In this document: positions 26,106-33,669 of the stretch, piece by piece | Layout: every line of letters begins with the position of its first letter | Position numbering within the stretch: the first letter of the stretch is position 1 | Assembly: GCF_007990715.1 (NCBI RefSeq) | Contig: NZ_BJWY01000057.1 | Coordinates: 1-42,417 of the forward strand | DNA from: Nocardia seriolae NBRC 15557 | Lineage (GTDB): Bacteria; Actinomycetota; Actinomycetes; Mycobacteriales; Mycobacteriaceae | DNA length: 42,417 nucleotides | Direction of reading: 5' to 3' | The notes under the pieces: model-generated | Seen by the model: only the letters and a program-made list of their open reading frames with translations | What the model was told of the DNA's origin: nothing | The model's database searches: none | Program-made: the position numbers and the translations under genes

Positions 26106-28486
26106 CGTCGTGGCTGCCGAGCGGCGCCGGATCGGCCCGGTGCCGAGTCATATTCGGGTTCGTCCTCGGTCAGGGTGAAGTAGTTCTCCTCCTCCTGCCG
26201 GAAGTGCAGTTGCAGCACGGTGTAGAGCCCGTACAGGCAGGCGAGCAGGTCATCGGTCTGCTCGGGGCCGATGCGACCGGCGATCCGCGCCAGGTTCAGA
26301 TGTGTTTCGATGCGCATCGTCAGCCGTTGGATTTCCGCGTGGGTGCGGCTCATGGTGGCGGTGGCCTCGGCGCTGCCGAGCGGCACTGCGAGTGCGGGAT
26401 ACCGTTCGGCCTCCTCGGCCTGCTCATGCGGTAGCAGCTCCTCGGCGAGGAAACGGTGCGCGTCCTCGACCGCGGCCAGCGCGGCCGCGTCGTCGCCCGG
26501 GGCGGCGAGCCTGTCGGCGGCGGTGCGCAGCAGGGCCAGCGTGTCGCGCAGGGTTTCGTGCTCGTCGGCGAAGCGGTGCAGCATGGCCTCGGTGTCGGCG
26601 GGAATTTCGGTGCGTAGCGCGGGATTGCCCCGTAAGGCGCGCAGCGCATTGAGGATCACCGCCACGTCGATGCCCTCCTGCAACAACGCACCGGCGGCCG
26701 GAGGCAGCCGGCCGAACGCGGCGACGACCATGGCCACCAGCGACAAACCCATTCCGACGACCGCACTCTGCACGGCGATACGGCGCGACCAGCGGGCGGT
26801 GTCCATGGCATCGGCGAGACGGTCCAGCCGGTCGGTGGTCAACACGATGTCGGCCGCCTCGGACGACGCCGTCGATCCGCGCGCGCCCATCGCCACCCCC
26901 ACCGATGCGGCGGCCAGCGCGGGCGCGTCGTTGACGCCGTCACCGACCATGACCGTCACCGCGGCCTCGCATTCGCGGCGCACGGCCTCGACCTTGTCGG
27001 CCGGGCTCTGCCCGGCGTACACCTCGTCGAGGCCGAGGACCGTGGCGACCTCGCGCGCGGGCTCGGCTCGGTCGCCGGTGAGCATGACCAGCCGTCGCAT
27101 ACCCGCCTGGCGTAAACGGCGGATGGTGCGAGGTGCGCGCCGCCGCAACGGATCTCGTAGCAGGATGGCCGCGACGAGCTCGTCGACGACGACGACCCAC
27201 GCGATCGCCGCGCTATCCAGGCTTGCCCGGTTCACGACCGATCGCGTCCAATCGGCGCCGGTGGACCCGTCGGGCAGTTTGCCGACATCGACCCGGCGGC
27301 CGTCGACGGTGCCGGACACCCCGCGGCCGGCTTGCTCGACCACCTCGGTCGGAGCCGAGAGCTCGAGACCGCGCGCAAGAGCCTCGGTGACGATCGCTTC
27401 GGCCAGTACGTGCGGTGACACCTGGTCCACCGAGGCCGCGAGGCGCATCATCTCGTGTGCGTCGCATCCGGGCGCGGCGATCAGGTCGACGACCTTCGGA
27501 CGGCCGGCGGTGAGGGTTCCGGTCTTGTCCATCACCAAAGTGGTTGCGTGACCGAGACTTTCCAGCGCGCCCCCGCCACGCACCACCACACCCAGCCGCG
27601 AGGCCCGCGACAGCCCGGACACGATGGCCACCGGAGCGGCCAGCAGCAGCGGACACGGAGTAGCCACCACCAGCACCGCGACCGCCCGCACCGCCGACCC
27701 GCTCCACAGATACGCGCCCGCGGCGACCAGCAACGCCAGCGGCAGGAACCACGCAGCGTACCGGTCGGCCAACCGCACCACGGGCGCGTTCTCCGCATTG
27801 GCCTGTTGCGCAAGCCGCACGATCCCGGCATAGGTGCTATCGGCCGCGGTGGCACCCGCGCACATCTCGAACGCGTCACCCGCATTGACCACACCGCTGC
27901 GGACCGGGTCGCCGGGCGCGCGCTCCACCTGGAGCGGCTCCCCCGTCAGTACCGACTCATCCAGCACCGCAACGGTATTCAGGACCCGTCCGTCGACGGG
28001 CGCCACTTCCCCCGCCGCGACCACGAGCACATCGCCGACGGCCACCCGGTCGAGTGGAATCACCGTCACCTCGTCACCGGCACGGCGGCGGGCCGATCGC
28101 GGCGCGTGTTCGAGCAGAGCACGCAGGTCCCGGGAGGCGCGGCGTTCGGCGGCAGCATCGAGAGCGCGCCCACCGGCCAGCATGACCGCGATCAACGCAC
28201 CCGCGAGATACTCGCCGACCAGTACCGTTCCCGCCAGCGACAGCACCGCGATCAAGTCGACCCCGGCCCGGCCCTTCAGCAGAGTGGAGATCATCCAGTA
28301 CAGCGCCGGCACGAACGCCGAAGCCGTCGCCGCGATCCAGAAACCGTCGGCGATATCACGCATGCCCGTCACCCACAGCACGCCACCGATCGCCAGCGCG
28401 CCCACGGTCAACGCCACCAGCGCAGGTTCGAACCACGATCCGAACCGATGCTTCCACGACTGTGTGCCGGTTGTCGGCTGGCTCAT
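26102..28486 (-). CDS. P1B-5-type metal P-ATPase with C-terminal hemerythrin domain
   Basis: 794 aa. Residues 20-625 are a P1B ATPase with LTGEP (181), the membrane metal motif ATPCPLLLA (TPCP at 276-279), DKTGT (320) and GDGVND (515). The conserved HP dipeptide of the N-domain is HV (SPHVLAE, 359). There is no N-terminal HMA domain. Residues about 635-775 are a hemerythrin-like four-helix bundle with candidate diiron ligands H643, H677, H687, E691, H716, H761 and E765. The TPC motif plus a C-terminal hemerythrin domain defines the P1B-5 group, known from Sinorhizobium Nia (Ni/Fe export) and an Acidothermus protein. Fe(II)/Ni(II) export with oxygen or iron sensing by the diiron domain is the likely role. 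It leads an operon with the PAP2 and small membrane proteins. Confidence 0.88.
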   Translation of the reverse strand: MSQPTTGTQSWKHRFGSWFEPALVALTVGALAIGGVLWVTGMRDIADGFWIAATASAFVPALYWMISTLLKGRAGVDLIAVLSLAGTVLVGEYLAGALIAVMLAGGRALDAAAERRASRDLRALLEHAPRSARRRAGDEVTVIPLDRVAVGDVLVVAAGEVAPVDGRVLNTVAVLDESVLTGEPLQVERAPGDPVRSGVVNAGDAFEMCAGATAADSTYAGIVRLAQQANAENAPVVRLADRYAAWFLPLALLVAAGAYLWSGSAVRAVAVLVVATPCPLLLAAPVAIVSGLSRASRLGVVVRGGGALESLGHATTLVMDKTGTLTAGRPKVVDLIAAPGCDAHEMMRLAASVDQVSPHVLAEAIVTEALARGLELSAPTEVVEQAGRGVSGTVDGRRVDVGKLPDGSTGADWTRSVVNRASLDSAAIAWVVVVDELVAAILLRDPLRRRAPRTIRRLRQAGMRRLVMLTGDRAEPAREVATVLGLDEVYAGQSPADKVEAVRRECEAAVTVMVGDGVNDAPALAAASVGVAMGARGSTASSEAADIVLTTDRLDRLADAMDTARWSRRIAVQSAVVGMGLSLVAMVVAAFGRLPPAAGALLQEGIDVAVILNALRALRGNPALRTEIPADTEAMLHRFADEHETLRDTLALLRTAADRLAAPGDDAAALAAVEDAHRFLAEELLPHEQAEEAERYPALAVPLGSAEATATMSRTHAEIQRLTMRIETHLNLARIAGRIGPEQTDDLLACLYGLYTVLQLHFRQEEENYFTLTEDEPEYDSAPGRSGAARQPRR

Positions 28487-28732
28487 CGCACACTCCTTCC
28501 GGCCGGGGTGACTGCCGACCCGACAACCAGTGCACCGGAACGGCGACCACCAGGACAGGGGACGCGGTCCTGACCACCGGTGCCCTTCGCCCTTCGCCGC
28601 CCGATATCCACCGGTCGGGGACTTCGGCGACCTCTTCGGAGTCGTAGTGCTCTGTCAACGGGACCACGCGGGTGGCAACGATCGGAGCACAGAGGTCGAT
28701 CGAATCGACCCGGCAACCGAAGGACCCCGCTC
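28487..28732. promoter_or_regulatory. Divergent region between P-ATPase and VIT1 transporter
   Basis: A 246-base gap that must contain the leftward promoter of the ATPase operon and the rightward promoter of the transporter. Apart from the palindrome listed separately it is GC-rich, with no clean -10/-35 pair that I can defend. Shared control of two metal transporters from here is plausible. Confidence 0.4.
28694..28710. promoter_or_regulatory. 17-bp palindrome upstream of VIT1 gene, operator candidate
   Basis: GGTCGAT-CGA-ATCGACC is a perfect 7+3+7 inverted repeat, ending 22 bases before the ATG of the VIT1-type gene. Position and size fit a repressor or metalloregulator site between two divergent metal-transport genes. 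The cognate factor is unknown; the nearby response regulator is a candidate, although OmpR-family sites are usually direct repeats. Confidence 0.45.
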
Positions 28733-29446
28733 ATGACTTTCCTGGAGATGGTGAACCCGCATTCCGAGCGCCATCGCGGCGAGCATGCGGGCTGGCTGCG
28801 GGCGGCGGTCCTGGGCGCCAACGACGGACTGGTGTCGACCGCGAGCCTGATGGTCGGTGTCGCGGCCAGCGGTGCCGCCGCGGGCGCGGTCCTGACCGCG
28901 GGGCTGGCCGGGTTGGCGGCCGGGTCGATGGCGATGGCCGCGGGCGAATACGTCTCGGTCAGTTCACAAGTCGACGTCGAACGCGGCGACCGGGCCAAAG
29001 AGGAACACGAATTGGCCACCGACCCGGATGCCGAACTCGCCGCACTGGCCGGCATCTACCGCGACCGCGGACTGCCCGCAGAACTGGCCGCGCAAGTCGC
29101 CGCCGTGCTGCATGAGAATGATCCGCTCACCGCTCATCTGCGCGACGAACTCGGCCACACCGAAATCACCGCCGCCCGCCCCGCACAAGCCGCGATGGCC
29201 TCGGCCGCAAGTTTCTTCATCGGTGGCCTGCTGCCGCTGCTCGGTTTGATCGCCCCGTCCAGCAGTACCCGGCTGGGGCTCATCGTGCTCGTCACCGTGC
29301 TCGGACTGGCCATCGCGGGCGTACTCGGTGCCCGAGTCGCCGGTACGAGCACCCTGCGCCCGGCGCTGCGAGTCGTCATCGGCGGCAGCCTCGCCATGGC
29401 GGTCACGGCACTGGTCGGTCAACTCGTCCACGTCGCCGGAATCTGA
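28733..29446 (+). CDS. VIT1/CCC1-family Fe(II)/Mn(II) transporter
   Basis: 237 aa with the family opening GWLRAAVLGANDGLVSTASL, the GSMAMAAGEYVSVSSQVDVER motif of TM2 and its following metal-binding helix, and a second hydrophobic half with about three segments. VIT1/CCC1 proteins move Fe(II) or Mn(II) out of the cytosol by proton antiport. The ATG at 28733 is preceded by AAGGA and matches the family N-terminus; the longer frame from 28580 is not family-like. It is followed after 49 bases by a two-component system on the same strand. Confidence 0.88.
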   Translation: MTFLEMVNPHSERHRGEHAGWLRAAVLGANDGLVSTASLMVGVAASGAAAGAVLTAGLAGLAAGSMAMAAGEYVSVSSQVDVERGDRAKEEHELATDPDAELAALAGIYRDRGLPAELAAQVAAVLHENDPLTAHLRDELGHTEITAARPAQAAMASAASFFIGGLLPLLGLIAPSSSTRLGLIVLVTVLGLAIAGVLGARVAGTSTLRPALRVVIGGSLAMAVTALVGQLVHVAGI

Positions 29447-29495
29447 CGAGGCCGTCGTCGAGGCGATCGGCCCATCGCCGGAAAGCAGGTCATGT

Positions 29496-30197
29496 GTGAA
29501 TGCTCAGGCCGCGGGCCCGGTGCAGGAGACACGGGTGCTGGTCGTGGAGGACGACCGAGGCATCGCCGACGCTTTGGTGCGCGGTCTGCGGCAGGCCGGA
29601 TACACGGTCGAGGGCGTCCACACCGGACGGGCCGCCCTGGCTGCCGCCACCCCGGATGTAGTCCTGCTCGACCTGGGTCTGCCCGACCTCGACGGTGTCG
29701 AGGTGTGTCGGCGGTTGCGGGCGCGTTCGGACGCGGCGATCATCGCCGTGACCGCGCGGGGCGAAGAGGCGGACCGGGTGGTCGCGCTCGACGAGGGAGC
29801 CGACGACTATCTGGTCAAGCCGTTCGGGCTGGCGGAGTTGCTGGCACGGATGCGGGCCGTGCTGCGCCGTCGACGCCCGGCCGGACCCGAGATACTGCGG
29901 CACGGGCCGTTGACGATCGACCTTCGTGCGCGACAGGTGTTCGTCGATGGGCACGCGATCACATTGACGCCCAAGGAATTCGGCATCCTGGAGTGCCTGG
30001 CCGCTGATCCCGGACGGGTGGTGAGCCGACAGCAGATCCTGGAGCGGGCCTGGGACGCACACTGGTACGGTCCCACCAAAGTGCTCGACGTGCACATCGC
30101 CGCCCTGCGACGCAAGCTCGGCGTACCCGGGCTCATCGAGACCGTATACGGACACGGATTCCGGCTGGGATCGGTCCAGGAGCGGAATCCATTGTGA
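29496..30197 (+). CDS. OmpR-family response regulator
   Basis: 233 aa. Receiver domain with the acidic pair VVEDD, phosphoacceptor D59 in LLDLGLPD, T in VTARG and K108 in YLVKPFG. A winged-helix DNA-binding domain follows, with LTPKEFGILECL, VVSRQQILERAW and TKVLDVHIAALRRKLG. The start is a GTG at 29496 behind an AGGT site; an ATG at 29492 is in another frame. The gene overlaps the sensor kinase (GTGA at 30194). Lying between metal transporters and a redox operon, it probably controls one or both, which is inference. Confidence 0.88.
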   Translation: MNAQAAGPVQETRVLVVEDDRGIADALVRGLRQAGYTVEGVHTGRAALAAATPDVVLLDLGLPDLDGVEVCRRLRARSDAAIIAVTARGEEADRVVALDEGADDYLVKPFGLAELLARMRAVLRRRRPAGPEILRHGPLTIDLRARQVFVDGHAITLTPKEFGILECLAADPGRVVSRQQILERAWDAHWYGPTKVLDVHIAALRRKLGVPGLIETVYGHGFRLGSVQERNPL

Positions 30198-31537
30198 CGC
30201 GCAGGATCTCGTGGACGCTGCTGGTGCTGACCTCGGTGCTGCTGGTGCTGGCGGTCCTACCCCTGGCGGCGTCGCTGACGGCACGCGAACGCATCGCCTA
30301 CCGCGACGGCCAGCGCGCGGCCACCCGCGTGATCGCGGCGGTCGCCGAAGAGACTCTCTCCGACCACAAATCGGCCGACCCCATGCTCCGGGAGTTGCAA
30401 GCCGCGGCTGAGGCCGGTGACTGCGCCGCGGTGTACGACGCGGCCGCGCGCCTGGTAGCCGCTACACCCTGCGCCGCGGCCCAGGGCTGGGATGCCGAGG
30501 AGCTGGTGAAAGACGTACTGACAGGCCAGGAACCGGAGCCGACGGCGAACGAAGGCCGCCTGCTGGTCGCGGAACCGGCCGGCGAGGTACACCGACCCGC
30601 CGGAGTTGTCGTCCTCGCCCGCGCGGCGGGACCGCTCAACGCCCGCGTCACTGCGATCTGGGGCTGGTCCGCCGCGATCGGCGCGCTGGGACTGGCATCC
30701 TCCGCGCTGCTGTCCATCCGCCTCGCCCGGTGGGTCAGCCGCCCCTTGTCCTCCCTGGACACCAGCGCCCGGCGGCTGGGCGAGGGCGCACTCGGCGAAC
30801 GCGCCGACGTCAGCGACGGACCACCCGAGATTCGCCGTCTCGCAGCCACTTTCAACACCATGGCGGCCCGCACCGAGGCACTCGTGCACGGGCACCAGGC
30901 CGTCATCGCCGATGTGTCCCATCAACTGCGCACTCCGCTGGCCGCGCTGCGGCTGCGACTCGATGTCCTCGCCGTCGGTGTCGACGACGACACCGCCACC
31001 GAACTGGCCGCGGCACAAGAGGAGATCGCGCGGCTGTCCCGGCTGGTCGACGGGCTGCTGGCGGTCGCCCGCGCCGAGCAGACGACACCTCCCCCCACCG
31101 CTGTGCGGGTCGACGAGGTGGTGGCCGAGCGGGTGGCGGCCTGGTCCCCGGTCGCCGAGGAGCACGGAGTGCGGCTCACGGCCGCGTCCGAGGGACTGCC
31201 TCCGACGGCAGCGATCGGCGCGGGCCACCTCGAGCAGATCCTCGACAATCTGATCGCCAATGCGGTGGAAGCGATGCCCGACGGCGGAACGATCACCCTC
31301 TGCCACCGAGCGACAGGCCGATCGGCCCAGCTACTCGTGCGAGACGACGGTCCGGGTATGACCGCCGAAGCCAAAGCAGTCGCCTTCCGCCGTTTCGGCA
31401 ACCCGCAGGCCAAGGGCACCGGCCTCGGGTTGGCGATCGTGCACCGGCTGGTCACCGTCAACGGCGGAACGGTCCATCTGGAGGACACCCCCGGCGGCGG
31501 GCTGACCGTCGTGCTGGACCTGCCGTTGTCGCCATAG
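30194..31537 (+). CDS. Membrane sensor histidine kinase
   Basis: 447 aa, GTG start overlapping the response regulator stop. Membrane segments near 7-28 and 155-175 enclose an extracytoplasmic sensor of about 125 residues that carries two Cys (77 and 93) and little else recognisable. A HAMP domain (RWVSRPLSSLDTSARRLGEG) is followed by the H-box with phospho-His 243 (DVSHQLRTPLAALR). The ATPase N box (HLEQILDNLIANAVEA) and G boxes (RDDGPGM, GTGLGLAI) come after it. The paired Cys could respond to redox state or bind metal, which would fit the neighbours. No other Cys-based motif is seen. Confidence 0.88.
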   Translation: MTRRISWTLLVLTSVLLVLAVLPLAASLTARERIAYRDGQRAATRVIAAVAEETLSDHKSADPMLRELQAAAEAGDCAAVYDAAARLVAATPCAAAQGWDAEELVKDVLTGQEPEPTANEGRLLVAEPAGEVHRPAGVVVLARAAGPLNARVTAIWGWSAAIGALGLASSALLSIRLARWVSRPLSSLDTSARRLGEGALGERADVSDGPPEIRRLAATFNTMAARTEALVHGHQAVIADVSHQLRTPLAALRLRLDVLAVGVDDDTATELAAAQEEIARLSRLVDGLLAVARAEQTTPPPTAVRVDEVVAERVAAWSPVAEEHGVRLTAASEGLPPTAAIGAGHLEQILDNLIANAVEAMPDGGTITLCHRATGRSAQLLVRDDGPGMTAEAKAVAFRRFGNPQAKGTGLGLAIVHRLVTVNGGTVHLEDTPGGGLTVVLDLPLSP

Positions 31538-31670
31538 GAAACGCAAGCCGAACATCGCGTCGAGATCTTTACCAGTTCTGAAGAAAACCCGAGCCGATTC
31601 CAGACATCCGCCGGCACAGCCTGGAGGGGCACGACGCCGATCCGGGCGTCGATTCCTCAGGAGCACCGCC
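31538..31670 (+). promoter_or_regulatory. Leader region of the flavin/heme redox operon
   Basis: A 133-base gap after the kinase gene. A perfect hairpin CGACGCC-GATCCG-GGCGTCG lies at 31632-31651, immediately before the AGGAG ribosome-binding site of the next gene. It may be a transcript hairpin that affects initiation, or a terminator for the kinase transcript without a T-run. The AT-richer part around 31565-31590 is the likeliest promoter location. Confidence 0.4.
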
Positions 31671-32036
31671 ATGGCACCCTCCCCCGAAGAGCCCTACTCG
31701 ACACCGTCCTGGGCCGGTTCACCGCGAGCACGTGACCACGGCCTGCGTCGCAGCCGCCGACTGACCGGATGGATCGCCGCCGTCTCCGTGGCCGGCGCGG
31801 CGGTACTGGGTGGTGTCTATACCCAACTGCTACAGGGCAATTCGGCCGCGTCGAGTACCCCCGCACAGTTCCCGGCCACCACGGTGGGCGATGACGACGG
31901 AGAGTACGACGAGCCGAGCAGCCACGAGGGCGACAGCGAGCGCGGGGCCGCGGTCACCCGACCGACGTTCCCGCCCCCGGTTCAGGCTCCCACCACCACC
32001 CGGCAGCCCGCGCAGACCACGACGGGAGCGTCATGA
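31671..32036 (+). CDS. Small membrane-anchored protein with disordered tail
   Basis: 121 aa: a basic cytoplasmic N-terminus (DHGLRRSRRL), one membrane segment at about 32-52 (WIAAVSVAGAAVLGGVYTQLL), then an acidic and Pro/Thr-rich extracytoplasmic tail without a folded domain. The last residues are TTTGAS. It is translationally coupled to apbE (ATGA at 32033) and has a good AGGAG site. I do not recognise a family. The final TGAS loosely resembles the [S/T]-G-A-T/S acceptor of ApbE flavinylation, but the FMN-binding domain that normally surrounds it is absent. Confidence 0.65.
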   Translation: MAPSPEEPYSTPSWAGSPRARDHGLRRSRRLTGWIAAVSVAGAAVLGGVYTQLLQGNSAASSTPAQFPATTVGDDDGEYDEPSSHEGDSERGAAVTRPTFPPPVQAPTTTRQPAQTTTGAS

Positions 32037-32983
32037 CCGACCACGCACCCGCCCAGGTCAGGTTCCCCGCCCTCGGCACCACGGCCGCTCTGTTGGTCAC
32101 CGATCCGAGCGCGCTGCCGCTCGCGGAGTCGATTCTGCGCGCTGAACTGGCCGCCGTGGAACTCACGTGCAGCCGTTTCCGGCCGGATTCCGAACTCACG
32201 CGAGTGAATTCGACCGCCGGGACCCCGACGACGGTCAGCGAGCGCTTCGCCGAAGCGCTCCAGATCGCCTTGCGCGCAGCCCGAATCACCGAGGGACTCG
32301 TCGACCCGACGGTGGGCAGTGCGGTGATCGCGGCCGGCTACGACCGCACCTTCGCCGCGGTGCGCCTCGACGATCCTCATCCCGTGGCCGCCTCTCGTCC
32401 CGTGCCCGGCTGGCGGCGGATCGCTTTCGACCCGAACACCCGCCGACTGCGCCTGCCGCCGCAGGCCCGACTCGACTTCGGCGCCACCGCAAAGGCTCTC
32501 ACCGCCGATCGCGCGGCGCGACGGGCCGCTGCCGCCACCGGGAGCGGAGTGCTGGTCAATCTCGGTGGAGACCTGGCCACAGCAGGGCCGGTACCGGAAG
32601 GGGGCTGGCGGATCGCGCTCGCCGACGACCACGCGCGGCCCATCCCGGAGCACGACCACACCATCGCCCTGACCGGCGGCGCGCTGGCGACGTCCGGAAT
32701 CGGCGTACGCAACTGGCGGCGTGCCGGACGCACCCTGCACCACATCATCGACCCGGTCACCGGGGAACCCGCCGCGCCGGTCTGGCGCACCGTCAGCGTC
32801 GCGGCGGCCACCTGCGTGGACGCCAACGCCGCCGGTACCGCGGCCATCGTGCTCGGCGACCGGGCCGTCGACTGGCTGCGTGGTACCGCGCTGCCCGCGC
32901 GATTGACCAGCCTCGACGGCATCGTCGTCCGTCTCGGCGACTGGCCGCCCGATGCCCACCCCCGCACCCGCGGAGAATCGTGA
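32033..32983 (+). CDS. apbE: FAD:protein FMN transferase (ApbE)
   Basis: 316 aa with the ApbE landmarks in order: TCSRFRPDSELTRVN near residue 45, DFGATAKALTADRAA at 148, NLGGD at 176, HIIDPVTGEP at 237 and the metal-binding DANAAGTAA near 263. The enzyme transfers FMN from FAD through a phosphoester bond to Thr/Ser of target proteins in extracytoplasmic redox systems. No lipoprotein signal is present, so it would act inside the cell before target export, as in other actinobacterial members. It overlaps genes on both sides, which fixes it in the redox operon. Confidence 0.9.
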   Translation: MTDHAPAQVRFPALGTTAALLVTDPSALPLAESILRAELAAVELTCSRFRPDSELTRVNSTAGTPTTVSERFAEALQIALRAARITEGLVDPTVGSAVIAAGYDRTFAAVRLDDPHPVAASRPVPGWRRIAFDPNTRRLRLPPQARLDFGATAKALTADRAARRAAAATGSGVLVNLGGDLATAGPVPEGGWRIALADDHARPIPEHDHTIALTGGALATSGIGVRNWRRAGRTLHHIIDPVTGEPAAPVWRTVSVAAATCVDANAAGTAAIVLGDRAVDWLRGTALPARLTSLDGIVVRLGDWPPDAHPRTRGES

Positions 32984-33669
32984 TGACAACCCTCGAGCTC
33001 GCTGGAAGCCCGCTCTGGTACGCCAGCCGCTCCTCCGGCACGCTCGCCCTGCTCCTGCTCACCACCACCGTGATCCTCGGAACAGGCTTCGCCGGACGCG
33101 CCGCGCCCCGCCGCATCGGCCGCTTCGAACTCGCACTGCTGCACCGCAATCTGTCCCTGCTCACGCTCGCGTTCCTCGTCGTGCACGCGGTGACCGCGAT
33201 CCTGGATCCGTTCGTCCACCTGAGCTGGGCGGTGTCGATGGTGCCGTTCGTGGCGTCCTACCGGCCGCTCTGGCTCGGCCTGGGCACCACCGCGCTCGAC
33301 CTGCTGCTCGCGGTACTGCTGACCAGCGCCCTCCGACTGCGGATCGGAGCACGGCTTTGGAAGGCCGTCCATTGGACGGCCTACGCGGCCTGGCCGCTCG
33401 CCCTGTTCCACAGCGTCGGGACCGGCACCGATACCCGTCTGTCCCTTCAACTTTGGCTTTACGCGGGCTGCGTGGCCGCTGTGGTCGGCACTGTGTGGTG
33501 GCGGCTCGCGAAGGCCGGGCCGGGAGCGGGCATCCGGCGTTCGACAGCCGCCCTCGCCGCGGCCGCCGTGCCGATGCTGCTGACCGCGTTTCTGGCTGCC
33601 GGGCCACTGCGGCCCGGTTGGGCCCATCGCGCCGCGACACTGACGATCACCCTCGGAGGTGGACTGTGA
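32983..33669 (+). CDS. Ferric-reductase-like heme b membrane protein
   Basis: 228 aa with six to seven membrane segments. Two His pairs with the spacing of ferric-reductase/NADPH-oxidase domains are H54 and H68 in one helix (LLHRNLSLLTLAFLVVHAV) and H130 and H143 in another (AVHWTAYAAWPLALFHSVG). They would hold two stacked b hemes that carry electrons across the membrane. There is no attached FAD/NADPH-binding domain, so the electron donor must be another protein, most simply the NuoF-like and ferredoxin gene products that follow. The ATG overlaps the apbE stop (TGATG); a GTG one codon earlier is also possible. Confidence 0.82.
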   Translation: MTTLELAGSPLWYASRSSGTLALLLLTTTVILGTGFAGRAAPRRIGRFELALLHRNLSLLTLAFLVVHAVTAILDPFVHLSWAVSMVPFVASYRPLWLGLGTTALDLLLAVLLTSALRLRIGARLWKAVHWTAYAAWPLALFHSVGTGTDTRLSLQLWLYAGCVAAVVGTVWWRLAKAGPGAGIRRSTAALAAAAVPMLLTAFLAAGPLRPGWAHRAATLTITLGGGL

